Assembly (NCBI GenBank): GCA_003524845.1
Contig: DQGR01000009.1
Span: forward strand, 1 to 11,798
DNA: 11,798 bases
Direction: 5' to 3'
Source of the DNA: Patescibacteria group bacterium
GTDB taxonomy: Bacteria > Patescibacteriota > Microgenomatia > UBA10105
Position numbers and translations under genes: made by a program. The notes under the pieces were generated by a model. The model worked only from the letters and a program-made list of their open reading frames with translations. It was not told the origin of the DNA and made no database searches. Of this stretch, positions 1 through 5,372 are shown piece by piece; the first letter of the stretch is position 1, and the number at the start of each line of letters is the position of its first letter.

Positions 1-21
1 ATTAGTTTTGAAATGAGTTCA

Positions 22-41
22 TATAATTCGTGTAGTATAAG
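22..41 (+). promoter_or_regulatory. Possible -10 elements before the first gene
   Basis: A perfect TATAAT lies at 22-27 and a second candidate, TATAAG, at 36-41. The second would start transcription near 48, five bases before the ATG at 53, in keeping with other promoters in this window. The -35 region of the first would fall at the window edge and cannot be judged. No Shine-Dalgarno is visible before 53. Confidence 0.35.
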
Positions 42-52
42 TATTACTCATT

Positions 53-388
53 ATGCATCTCATTATCAAATGGTTTGCGAGCGCATTGACGCTCGTTATT
101 GTTTCACAGCTGATTCCCGGATTTCAACTGGAAAATTTTACGACCGCGCTGGTTGCCGCGCTCATCATTAGTCTTGTTAACGCGTTTCTTAAACCTATCT
201 TGACTTTATTGACGTTGCCGATTACTTTTCTCACGTTGGGTTTATTTTCACTGGTAATTAATGCTATTTTATTATTACTGGCAGCAGGTCTCACACCCGG
301 GTTTATAGTCGATGGATTCGGAACTGCGCTCATTGCGTCAATTCTGATTACGATCATTTCTACGCTGCTTCATTCGTTACTGAAATAA
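53..388 (+). CDS. YvlD/phage-holin-IV-like small membrane protein
   Basis: A 111-residue, almost wholly hydrophobic protein with about four membrane-spanning segments (roughly residues 3-22, 28-47, 50-78 and 88-108). The short polar links, the NAFLKPIL stretch after the second segment and the overall length match the family known as 'mycobacteriophage holin superfamily IV' or YvlD (PF04020). Despite that family name it is a common chromosomal membrane protein in many bacteria, and I see no endolysin or other phage gene beside it, so a lysis role should not be assumed. It is expected in the cytoplasmic membrane; its function is unknown. The ATG at 53 is the only sensible start, since translation from it opens directly into the first segment. 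It is probably transcribed alone, because the next gene has its own promoter. Confidence 0.85.
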   Translation: MHLIIKWFASALTLVIVSQLIPGFQLENFTTALVAALIISLVNAFLKPILTLLTLPITFLTLGLFSLVINAILLLLAAGLTPGFIVDGFGTALIASILITIISTLLHSLLK

Positions 389-422
389 TCGATCCAAAAT
401 CCACCTATGCCTCTTTTTCCCG

Positions 423-452
423 TTGACTAATTGCCTGCAACCAGTTTATAAT
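423..452 (+). promoter_or_regulatory. Sigma-70-type promoter for the glycosyltransferase
   Basis: TTGACT at 423-428 and TATAAT at 447-452 are separated by 18 bases, one of the best -35/-10 pairs in the window. Transcription would start near 459 and give a leader of about 64 bases. A second -10-like box, TATAAA at 500-505, would give a leader of only about 11 bases, so tandem promoters are possible. The 134-base gap between 389 and 522 holds nothing else that I can recognise. Confidence 0.65.
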
Positions 453-522
453 CCTTTTAATTTTGAACTGTCAACCGCTGTCCTAAGCGCATCTCTGCGT
501 ATAAATTTTCCCGGGCAAAGAT

Positions 523-1653
523 ATGAGGGACAAATCCGGACCAGTTTCAGTGCTTATCTTTTATCCGCGCTATTTACCTGGTACGGGAAAGTCTCCGGTA
601 GAACTCTATTTGTATGAACTAGCCAAACGCTGGGTAAACGAAGGCAATCGGGTGACGATTTTCTGCAGTAACCTCAAAAAAGGCACTTCTTTTTCAGAAC
701 AAGATGGTATCCAGATCCTGCGCCGTGGTAGTTCATTTTCAGTTTATATCTGGGCGGCACTGCACTACCTGACGCAATTTAAGGGTAAGTATGACGTCAT
801 TATTGATTGTGAACACCGCTTTCCCTTTTTTACGCCGCTTTATGCGGATTTGCCGGTGATTTACTTTGCTCATCCGTTTGTCCACGAGCTCGGGCGGTTG
901 AACCGGCTCTTGAAATTTATCGAAACTACGCTGATTCCCCGCGTGTATCGTCATGCCGGAGTCGTCACTCTTTCGACTGCCCACAAAAAGGTACTTACAA
1001 AAAAACTGCGGCTTTTGCGCTCGATAAAAACAATTTTTCCCGGCACAGTGCGTAACAAACAGGTAACTAAAAAAAGTAAACATCCGCTGATTGTGTATAA
1101 CGGAAATCTTGCGCACGAGCTGGCGTTTGAGTGTCTGGTTAAAACGTTTCGTAAAGTACTTATACAGCGTCCGCGCGCGACCCTGACCATACTTGATCCG
1201 AATAAAAAGTTAGCCCAGGAATTGAAAAAAGAACTGCCGGTTCAGTCAGTCACGTTTGCTTCCCAGCTGAGCGATGAACAAAAGACCCGGTTGTTAGGCC
1301 GGGCATGGGTGGCGGTGAACACCTCCCCAATAGCTGAGTCGGGGAGTACTGTACTGGAAGCAAATTCGTGCGGCACACCGGTAGTTTGCGCTGATACGCC
1401 TGGAGTGAGTGAACTGGTGCGCAATGGTTTATCAGGATTTGTGGTGCCGGTGGGCGACGACTATGCGTTTGCCCGAGCCATCAACCGTATCCTTTCGCAC
1501 ACCTATATTCGCGAACGGATGGAAAATCTGGCCATTGCCTGGGCAGAAAAATTTTCCTGGGAAACTACCGCGCACCAGTTTCTCAAGTTTATCAAATCAT
1601 TTACCCGCCCTCGTGTGCGGCCGCGCCGGACATCTACCTCTTTAGCTCGTTAA
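523..1653 (+). CDS. Glycosyltransferase, GT4-like (GT-B fold)
   Basis: A 376-residue glycosyltransferase of the large 'group 1'/GT4 type, predicted to transfer a sugar from a nucleotide-sugar donor to a surface glycan or lipid acceptor at the inner face of the membrane. The N-terminal half shows the acceptor-domain pattern: a beta strand (VSVLIFYPRY), a glycine-containing loop and a helix (YLYELAKRW), then TIFCS. The C-terminal donor-binding half carries the ExxxxxxxE signature with glutamates at about 272 and 279, followed by SCGTPVV, TPGVSELV and GLSGFVVP. The tail after residue 360 is short and strongly basic (RPRVRPRR), which could help attach it to membrane phospholipid. There are no membrane segments. 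The ATG at 523 lacks a clear Shine-Dalgarno but opens directly into the first beta strand. Donor and acceptor cannot be told from sequence. The neighbours are two unrelated membrane proteins, so context does not define the glycan. Confidence 0.88.
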   Translation: MRDKSGPVSVLIFYPRYLPGTGKSPVELYLYELAKRWVNEGNRVTIFCSNLKKGTSFSEQDGIQILRRGSSFSVYIWAALHYLTQFKGKYDVIIDCEHRFPFFTPLYADLPVIYFAHPFVHELGRLNRLLKFIETTLIPRVYRHAGVVTLSTAHKKVLTKKLRLLRSIKTIFPGTVRNKQVTKKSKHPLIVYNGNLAHELAFECLVKTFRKVLIQRPRATLTILDPNKKLAQELKKELPVQSVTFASQLSDEQKTRLLGRAWVAVNTSPIAESGSTVLEANSCGTPVVCADTPGVSELVRNGLSGFVVPVGDDYAFARAINRILSHTYIRERMENLAIAWAEKFSWETTAHQFLKFIKSFTRPRVRPRRTSTSLAR

Positions 1654-1675
1654 GACAACTTTATTTTAGTTGTAG

Positions 1676-1705
1676 TTGACAAGTGCTTCATTCATTCGTT
1701 ACGCT
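1676..1705 (+). promoter_or_regulatory. Promoter for the MscS-like membrane protein
   Basis: A perfect TTGACA at 1676-1681 is followed after 18 bases by TACGCT at 1700-1705. The transcript would start near 1712 and have a leader of about 58 bases with a Shine-Dalgarno. Just upstream, ACAACT (1655-1660) and AGTTGT (1668-1673) could form a weak 6-bp hairpin after the glycosyltransferase stop, but without a T run; I do not call it a terminator. Confidence 0.55.
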
Positions 1706-1752
1706 AAAACTAATGCTTATTGGTGATGGCAAACGAATAGTGGAACCGATGT

Positions 1753-1764
1753 AAGGGGAGGTGA
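1753..1764 (+). promoter_or_regulatory. Strong Shine-Dalgarno that decides the start at 1770
   Basis: AAGGGGAGGTGA is highly complementary to the 3' end of 16S rRNA and lies six bases before the ATG at 1770. The in-frame GTG at 1761 is part of this purine run and is therefore not the start. Confidence 0.8.
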
Positions 1765-1769
1765 GAAAA

Positions 1770-2432
1770 ATGGTAAATGTACCAGGATTAATCGCTTCGA
1801 TAGTAACAAACTTTTTTACCGGCATTGCCTTGTTTTTTCCGCAATTTGTCGCGGGACTTCTGGTGTTACTGGTGGGTTTATTAATTGCGGAACTCATAAA
1901 AGAAGCAGTATTGGGACTGACTCAATTGGTAAAAGTCGAGAAATGGGCGGAAGACGCCAAGCTTGGCTCTGTGCATGACCTGAAGGTCTGGCCGAAGATT
2001 CTGGCTGAACTGTTGCGTTGGACCGTATTTATTTTATTCCTGATTGCCGCAGTTGAAGTCTGGGGCATCAAGCAGGTCAGCGAGGTTTTAAATCAGCTGC
2101 TGTTGTACCTGCCCAATGTGTTTGTGGCTGTGGTCATGGGCCTCGTGGGTATGGTCGTGGGGAATCTGGTCTATGATGTGGTCAAACATGGCGCCCGTGG
2201 AGTAGGTCATAGTTCATCCGGAGGGCTCGCGTCTTTGGCGCGATACTCAGTCTTTATCTTTACCGGGCTGCTTGCATTACATCAGCTGGGAGTTGCCGCA
2301 GATTTGATTCGCATTTTGTTTACGGGAATGGTGGCGATGATAGCTATTGCCGGCGGACTCGCCTTTGGTCTCGGCGGTCAGGACACCGCCCGTGACGTAC
2401 TCAAAGAAGTTCGACGAAGAGTAGAGAAGTGA
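1770..2432 (+). CDS. MscS-like membrane protein with conserved TM-helix repeats
   Basis: A 220-residue integral membrane protein with about five hydrophobic segments (roughly 17-42, 80-98, 115-138, 155-172 and 180-200). The last segment ends in AFGLGGQDTARD, the hallmark of the 'conserved TM helix' proteins (PF05552) related to the pore region of small-conductance mechanosensitive channels. Unlike true MscS it stops about 15 residues after that motif, so the cytosolic beta and alpha/beta domains are absent. A role in osmotic or membrane-tension response is a family-based inference, not shown. The start is the ATG at 1770, placed by the strong Shine-Dalgarno at 1753-1764; the GTG nine bases earlier would add only three residues. 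It has its own promoter and its own terminator, so it is monocistronic. A transport-scaffold role is an alternative. Confidence 0.82.
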   Translation: MVNVPGLIASIVTNFFTGIALFFPQFVAGLLVLLVGLLIAELIKEAVLGLTQLVKVEKWAEDAKLGSVHDLKVWPKILAELLRWTVFILFLIAAVEVWGIKQVSEVLNQLLLYLPNVFVAVVMGLVGMVVGNLVYDVVKHGARGVGHSSSGGLASLARYSVFIFTGLLALHQLGVAADLIRILFTGMVAMIAIAGGLAFGLGGQDTARDVLKEVRRRVEK

Positions 2433-2444
2433 GGCAATTTTTTT

Positions 2445-2488
2445 AAAAACAACATTCCTCTGAAATTTTTGGAGGAGTGTTGTTTTTT
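2445..2488 (+). terminator. Rho-independent terminator
   Basis: The arm at 2448-2460 (AACAACATTCCTC) pairs with 2472-2484 over 13 bp with a single G-U pair, around an 11-base loop, and is followed by a T run at 2485-2488. The A run at 2445-2447 can pair with the first Ts, so the structure could also work on the other strand. It ends transcription of the gene that stops at 2432. Confidence 0.9.
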
Positions 2489-2579
2489 GTTTCTTTATGG
2501 TTGCCCCATTGTCTGGGCACTGCCTAATAACCGTGTCTCCCAGCGTATCAGTTCGGCTTGAAACCAACCCATCAAGAGC

Positions 2580-2608
2580 TTGAGTGAGGCTAATGAGTCT
2601 GTTACAAT
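2580..2608 (+). promoter_or_regulatory. Consensus promoter in front of the broken tRNA gene
   Basis: TTGAGT at 2580-2585 and TACAAT at 2603-2608 are exactly 17 bases apart; the predicted start near 2615 is within two bases of the first base of the tRNA-like remnant (2617). No equally good promoter lies immediately before the intact tRNA-Glu at 2734, so this one may now serve that gene. The 90 bases between the terminator and this promoter (2490-2579) contain only a weak 5-bp hairpin (TGCCC/GGGCA) and nothing else I recognise. Confidence 0.75.
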
Positions 2609-2616
2609 ACCCTCGC

Positions 2617-2721
2617 GCCCGGTTCGTCTAGCGGCCCAGCCTGCCCGCCATCCGCCTTTACGGAAGGCAATTGCAGGCGGGGACATTGGATTTTTCCCAG
2701 TACCTTTTAGGCGTTTGAATC
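2617..2721 (+). pseudogene. Degenerate tRNA-Glu gene interrupted by a hairpin repeat
   Basis: Bases 2617-2639 match the first 23 bases of the intact tRNA-Glu (2734-2756) at 19 positions, including the whole block from TCGTCTAGCGGCC to AG: acceptor 5' strand (GCCCGGT), D-stem and D-loop. Then a GC-rich hairpin repeat intervenes (2640-2681). Beyond it the tRNA pattern seems to resume: GGAC (D-stem 3' strand), ATTGG/CCAGT able to pair as an anticodon stem around a 7-base loop, and GTTTGAATC, which resembles a T-loop. The T-stem no longer pairs and no ACCGGGC is present to close the acceptor, so this cannot be a working tRNA. The 5' half is clear; the reading of the 3' half as the decayed remainder is less sure. 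Confidence 0.6.
2640..2681. repeat. GC-rich nested hairpin element inside the tRNA remnant
   Basis: CCCGCC (2644-2649) pairs with GGCGGG (2676-2681), and inside this GCCTT (2654-2658) pairs with AAGGC (2664-2668). The composition and the CCGCCTT core resemble the CCGCCTTAGGCGG hairpin at 8051-8063. I infer a small dispersed genomic repeat, but whether other copies exist cannot be tested from this window. Confidence 0.5.
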
Positions 2722-2733
2722 ATGACAGTTAAG

Positions 2734-2807
2734 GCCCCCATCGTCTAGCGGCCTAGGACGACTGGTTTTCAGCCAGTAAATCGCCGGTTCGAATCCGGCT
2801 GGGGGTA
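2734..2807 (+). tRNA. tRNA-Glu (anticodon TTC)
   Basis: A complete cloverleaf: acceptor stem GCCCCCA (2734-2740) with TGGGGGT (2800-2806), D-arm GTCTAGCGGCCTAGGAC, anticodon stem ACTGG/CCAGT around the loop TTTTCAG, which places TTC at the anticodon, and T-arm GCCGG/CCGGC around TTCGAAT. The G1-U72 pair closes the acceptor. The discriminator base is A (2807) and the CCA tail is not encoded. It decodes GAA/GAG glutamate codons. No own promoter is obvious, so it may be read from the promoter at 2580-2608. Confidence 0.97.
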
Positions 2808-2858
2808 CTAGCATTTTAGACTTCAAAATTACTATACCAGCGTGAACGTTAATGCTTT

Positions 2859-2867
2859 TGCTATAAT
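2859..2867 (+). promoter_or_regulatory. Extended -10 promoter for the CYTH gene
   Basis: TGC-TATAAT forms an extended -10 with a perfect hexamer at 2862-2867. Transcription would start near 2874, nine bases before the ATG at 2883, leaving no room for a Shine-Dalgarno. Confidence 0.65.
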
Positions 2868-2882
2868 CATGGTGAAGTTCAA

Positions 2883-3353
2883 ATGCAAACAATCACACGA
2901 AAATTTTTGGTAAAACAGGTTCCTAATTTAACAGGGAAGAAACGTTGGGTTCAGAACCGTTTTTATCTATATAGGAAAAATGGGGTGGTTATTCGTGTTC
3001 AATCAAGTGGGGATATATTTGAATTAGAAAGGAAAGTAAATAAAACAACCCTTATACGAGAAAGTGAAAAAATAACCATAACAAAGGACGAATTTGAAGC
3101 TCTTAGCAAAACATCCTCAGATAGTATTAACAGAGACAACTACTTGATAAGTGAAACGCCCCATGTCGCTCTACGTATTTATCATATGCGATTTGAAGGT
3201 TTAGTAAGAGCAGAGGTAGAATTTCAATCAGTTGAGGAAGCTAATCTGTTTAGCCCACTTGAGTGGATGGGCGAGGAAATTACCAATACTGCTTTGGCCA
3301 CAGATGAAACACTCTTAGATTTAACAGCTCAAGATTTTCAAGTATTACTCTAA
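2883..3353 (+). CDS. CYTH-domain protein (triphosphate tunnel family), altered active-site motif
   Basis: A 156-residue soluble protein with the CYTH/triphosphate-tunnel pattern: an N-terminal RKFLV strand, RFYLYRKNGVVIRVQ, FELERKV (about 47-52), then YHMRFEGLVRAEVEF (100-114), whose AEVEF supplies metal-binding glutamates at about 111 and 113, and a closing EWMGEEIT. Family members hydrolyse inorganic tripolyphosphate or thiamine triphosphate, or make cAMP. Canonical members begin with ExExK; here K7 is kept but both glutamate positions are threonine (T3, T5), so catalysis may be changed or lost. The gene is visibly more A/T-rich than the glycosyltransferase and RarA genes, a weak hint of a different origin. 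It stands alone between a tRNA and a convergent gene. The 117 bases after it contain no clear terminator. Confidence 0.8.
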   Translation: MQTITRKFLVKQVPNLTGKKRWVQNRFYLYRKNGVVIRVQSSGDIFELERKVNKTTLIRESEKITITKDEFEALSKTSSDSINRDNYLISETPHVALRIYHMRFEGLVRAEVEFQSVEEANLFSPLEWMGEEITNTALATDETLLDLTAQDFQVLL

Positions 3354-3470
3354 CTTCAACACTGCGGTGAAAAGACTCCTGGTATTGGTACTATCGAGAG
3401 CCCGATGTGAGACTAGAAGCTGGTTCCAATTCTCAATCATTTGGGTACTCATTTTGAACTTAAGTGAAAT

Positions 3471-4220
3471 TTACTTCCTACCCTTTCCCTTTTTCCAGAG
3501 TGGAGAATCGAGTAGTGGGGCAAACACGTCGTCAGCAATTTCAATATGTAAATTGGCAAGCTCCGGTTTTGAAGGGGTGCGGTTCTGGAATTTAACAAAT
3601 GAAACTTCGGTAATCACTGCCAGCGGCGTCTGTTCTTTGCCTTCGCCCATGACGAGTACTGCGGCTCCGGCCAAGCCGTCGCGTACATTTGCTTGCGTTA
3701 CATGCAAGGGATGGCCAAATAAATCCGGTGTACCGCGATAGTCATTAAGTGCCTCAAAACCAGCGTGTACTATTGCCGCACCCACGACACCCCAGCGAAG
3801 TGGATAAACCTTACTGTCAGAAATAATGACGCCTAAGTATTTTATGCCGTACTTTTTTCGCAAGTAACGCCATAATTCATTCACGGTTTTTTGCGGGTTT
3901 TTAGGCCATAATACGTAATGGTTTGCCGCGTTTGACTCATCAATTCCGGCCGAAGCAACCAACATATTTTCATTGATCGTAATAGGATAGCCGTATTTTG
4001 AAACAGTACGATCTATGTAATAAGTTGCTTCTCGTTTGATGAGTTCATCTTTGGTGATCGAAGAACTCAACCGCACAACCCTGCCCTGGCACAAACTGAC
4101 GATTTTTGAGGTAATGATTACCACGCTTTTCTCTTCCAGTTGCGGCAGATATTGGTTAAGGATGGCATTAAGATTATCGTGCGGCAGGATTTTTTTGGTT
4201 TTATATGCGGTAACGTGCAT
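3471..4220 (-). CDS. CofE/FolC2-like gamma-glutamate ligase (F420_ligase family)
   Basis: A 249-residue protein of the coenzyme F420-0:L-glutamate ligase family (PF01996). Visible family features in order: VVIITSKIVSLCQGR (33-47), SAGIDESNA (90-98), GVIISDS (130-136), the glycine-rich WGVVGAAIVHAGF (143-155), and NVRDGLAGAAVLVMGEGKEQTPLAVI (178-203). F420 proteins add glutamate to a lactyl-phospho-deazaflavin using GTP. No F420 gene is nearby, and in Chlamydia a homologue (FolC2) adds glutamates to folate, so folate polyglutamylation is the more likely job here; this is an inference. Residues after about 214 form an extra tail ending in KKGKGRK. The ATG at 4220 has no Shine-Dalgarno; the promoter -10 is at 4273-4268 and a possible 10-codon leader ends eight bases upstream. 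It diverges from the rhomboid gene and converges with the CYTH gene. Confidence 0.85.
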   Translation of the reverse strand: MHVTAYKTKKILPHDNLNAILNQYLPQLEEKSVVIITSKIVSLCQGRVVRLSSSITKDELIKREATYYIDRTVSKYGYPITINENMLVASAGIDESNAANHYVLWPKNPQKTVNELWRYLRKKYGIKYLGVIISDSKVYPLRWGVVGAAIVHAGFEALNDYRGTPDLFGHPLHVTQANVRDGLAGAAVLVMGEGKEQTPLAVITEVSFVKFQNRTPSKPELANLHIEIADDVFAPLLDSPLWKKGKGRK

Positions 4221-4228
4221 AGAGTTAC

Positions 4229-4261
4229 TTATTGAGCAGATCCCGGAGTCTCGTGATTCAT
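4229..4261 (-). CDS. Possible leaderless 10-residue leader peptide before the CofE-like gene
   Basis: On the - strand an ATG at 4261 lies seven bases after a perfect TATAAT (4273-4268), where transcription is predicted to begin. It reads MNHETPGSAQ and stops at TAA (4231-4229), eight bases before the ATG at 4220 of the ligase gene, in a different frame. The main gene has no Shine-Dalgarno, so ribosomes finishing this peptide could restart on it. This rests only on spacing and on the leaderless habit of neighbouring genes; it could be coincidence. Confidence 0.3.
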   Translation of the reverse strand: MNHETPGSAQ

Positions 4262-4267
4262 GATGCC

Positions 4268-4305
4268 ATTATACAATAAACGCTTACTACTCTTTATGTT
4301 AGAAT
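4268..4305. promoter_or_regulatory. Divergent promoters for the ligase (-) and rhomboid (+) genes
   Basis: The - strand has a perfect TATAAT read from 4273 to 4268, giving a start near 4261. The + strand has an extended -10, TGT-TAGAAT (4297-4305), giving a start near 4312, five bases before the rhomboid ATG at 4317. Neither has a convincing -35. The two -10 boxes are about 27 bases apart, so polymerase could not occupy both at once. Confidence 0.6.
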
Positions 4306-4316
4306 AAACTTCAAGT

Positions 4317-4985
4317 ATGTTTCCCATCCGTGACCACCATCCGTCATCCAGGTTTCCGCTGGTAACGATTTTAATTATTACCATTAACTGTTTTATCTTT
4401 TTTCTCGAAATGACTGCGCCTGATCTGGACCAATTCATAGCTCAGTATGCCTTGCTGCCGGCGACTGTAAATTTTCTAAATCCTTTGACACTTGTACCAT
4501 TTCTTACCTCTATGTTTTTGCACGGCGGTTGGTTGCATATCCTGTCTAACATGTGGTTTTTGTGGATTTTTGGCGACAATATAGAGGCAACACTCGGGTC
4601 AATTGGTTTTCTCATGTTTTACCTATTTGCAGGGTTTGCAGCGTCACTACTTCAATTTTTCATTGACCCGACTTCAGTTATTCCGGTCCTGGGTGCCAGT
4701 GGCGCCATTGCCGGAGTTTTAGGCGGCTATTTGGTCTTGTTTCCTCGGGCGCAAATAGAGACACTTGTTACACTAGGATATTATGTGAGTCGGATTAATG
4801 TGTCTGCGCAAATTATGCTCATCTACTGGTTTATTACCCAGCTTTTTTCCGGAGTCGGCAGCTTAGCTATTGGCGTAGCTGCTCAAGGCGGTGTGGCCTT
4901 TTTTGCCCACATTGGCGGCTTTGCCGCAGGCTGGTTGCTTACTCAACTATTTATCAAACCTCGTTTGAAATGGCAAATTGCATAA
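4317..4985 (+). CDS. Rhomboid-family intramembrane serine protease
   Basis: A 222-residue polytopic membrane protease that cuts transmembrane substrates within the bilayer. The diagnostic parts are all present: the HxxxN element HILSN (H74, N78) inside MFLHGGWLHILSNMWFLWIFGDNIE, the nucleophile in GASGAIAG (S128), and the catalytic histidine in HIGGFAAGWLL (H198). About six hydrophobic segments (roughly 15-31, 60-85, 92-112, 121-139, 164-178 and 185-212) give the minimal six-helix rhomboid core without a large extra domain. Catalytic residues are intact, so it should be active; the substrate is unknown. The ATG at 4317 follows an extended -10 by only 11 bases and there is no Shine-Dalgarno, so the mRNA is predicted to be nearly leaderless. 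Its last codons overlap the -35 box of the next gene. Confidence 0.92.
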   Translation: MFPIRDHHPSSRFPLVTILIITINCFIFFLEMTAPDLDQFIAQYALLPATVNFLNPLTLVPFLTSMFLHGGWLHILSNMWFLWIFGDNIEATLGSIGFLMFYLFAGFAASLLQFFIDPTSVIPVLGASGAIAGVLGGYLVLFPRAQIETLVTLGYYVSRINVSAQIMLIYWFITQLFSGVGSLAIGVAAQGGVAFFAHIGGFAAGWLLTQLFIKPRLKWQIA

Positions 4986-5005
4986 TTTGCGGTATTTGGT
5001 ATACT
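4978..5005 (+). promoter_or_regulatory. Promoter inside the rhomboid gene end, for the small protein at 5014
   Basis: TTGCAT (4978-4983) overlaps the last sense codons and the first base of the rhomboid stop; after 16 bases comes TATACT (5000-5005), preceded by TGG, which makes an extended -10. Transcription would start near 5012, two bases before the ATG at 5014. Confidence 0.7.
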
Positions 5006-5013
5006 ACTTTTAT

Positions 5014-5322
5014 ATGGTAGAGGTTGAAAAATTTCCCGGACTTGCCCCACACGAAGGGAAAAATTTTGGACTGCAATTGAACACAGGTGAGAACACCGTT
5101 TTCTACTTTAATGAGTTCAATGGGTTTTGCGCAATTACCAATGGGCCAGGACACGAAAGACGTGATTTGTACGTCGACGAAGTGCAGACTTTTTTGCAAC
5201 AGGTAAAGAACCAACTTAATGCAGCTGATACAGAATTAGAAAACTTATATATAAGGGCACAACAAATTTATCGGGAAGACAGCAATACCTTTCTTGAAAG
5301 ACCTTTATTTAGTGATTCATAA
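5014..5322 (+). CDS. Small soluble protein of unknown function
   Basis: A 102-residue protein I do not recognise. The first half looks like beta strands (FGLQL, TVFYFNEF, GFCAITN) and the second half like a long amphipathic helix (about 53-90: VDEVQTFLQQVKNQL then ELENLYIRAQQIY). It is acidic, has one cysteine (C39), and has no signal peptide or membrane segment, so it is probably cytosolic. An in-frame TTG at 4978 could extend it by 12 residues, but that stretch overlaps the rhomboid gene and contains the promoter; the ATG at 5014 fits the predicted transcription start almost exactly, so I chose it. It sits between the rhomboid gene and rarA, each with its own promoter, so an operon link is not supported. 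Confidence 0.7.
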   Translation: MVEVEKFPGLAPHEGKNFGLQLNTGENTVFYFNEFNGFCAITNGPGHERRDLYVDEVQTFLQQVKNQLNAADTELENLYIRAQQIYREDSNTFLERPLFSDS

Positions 5323-5337
5323 CCGGTTTACCACTTC

Positions 5338-5366
5338 TTGACTTTCGGGTATGTTTCGGTAATAGT
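5338..5366 (+). promoter_or_regulatory. Promoter of rarA, leaderless
   Basis: TTGACT at 5338-5343 and AATAGT at 5361-5366 (or TAATAG at 5360-5365) are spaced 16-17 bases apart. The predicted transcription start falls at about 5373, which is the A of the rarA ATG. Confidence 0.6.
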
Positions 5367-5372
5367 AAAGCC

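Noticed and set aside
53..388. Phage lysis gene because of the 'holin' family name
   Set aside because: The family is mostly chromosomal, and there is no endolysin, spanin or phage structural gene nearby.
1655..1673. Terminator after the glycosyltransferase
   Set aside because: Only a 6-bp A/T-rich stem without a T run.
1761..1769. GTG at 1761 as start of the MscS-like gene
   Set aside because: The GTG is part of the Shine-Dalgarno run GGGGAGGTGA; the ATG at 1770 has correct spacing to it.
2495..2686. Open frame on the - strand (63 codons) over the tRNA promoter and the hairpin repeat
   Set aside because: It covers a terminator flank, a promoter, tRNA remnant and repeat; its basic, tryptophan-rich translation looks like read-through of structured DNA, and no start signal is visible.
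2707..2892. Open frame on the - strand (61 codons) containing PAGFEPAIYWLK
   Set aside because: It is the antisense of the tRNA-Glu gene; the PAGFEPA stretch is the well-known false translation of a T-arm.
4978..5013. TTG at 4978 as start of the small protein
   Set aside because: It overlaps the rhomboid gene end and contains the promoter; the ATG at 5014 lies two bases after the predicted transcription start.
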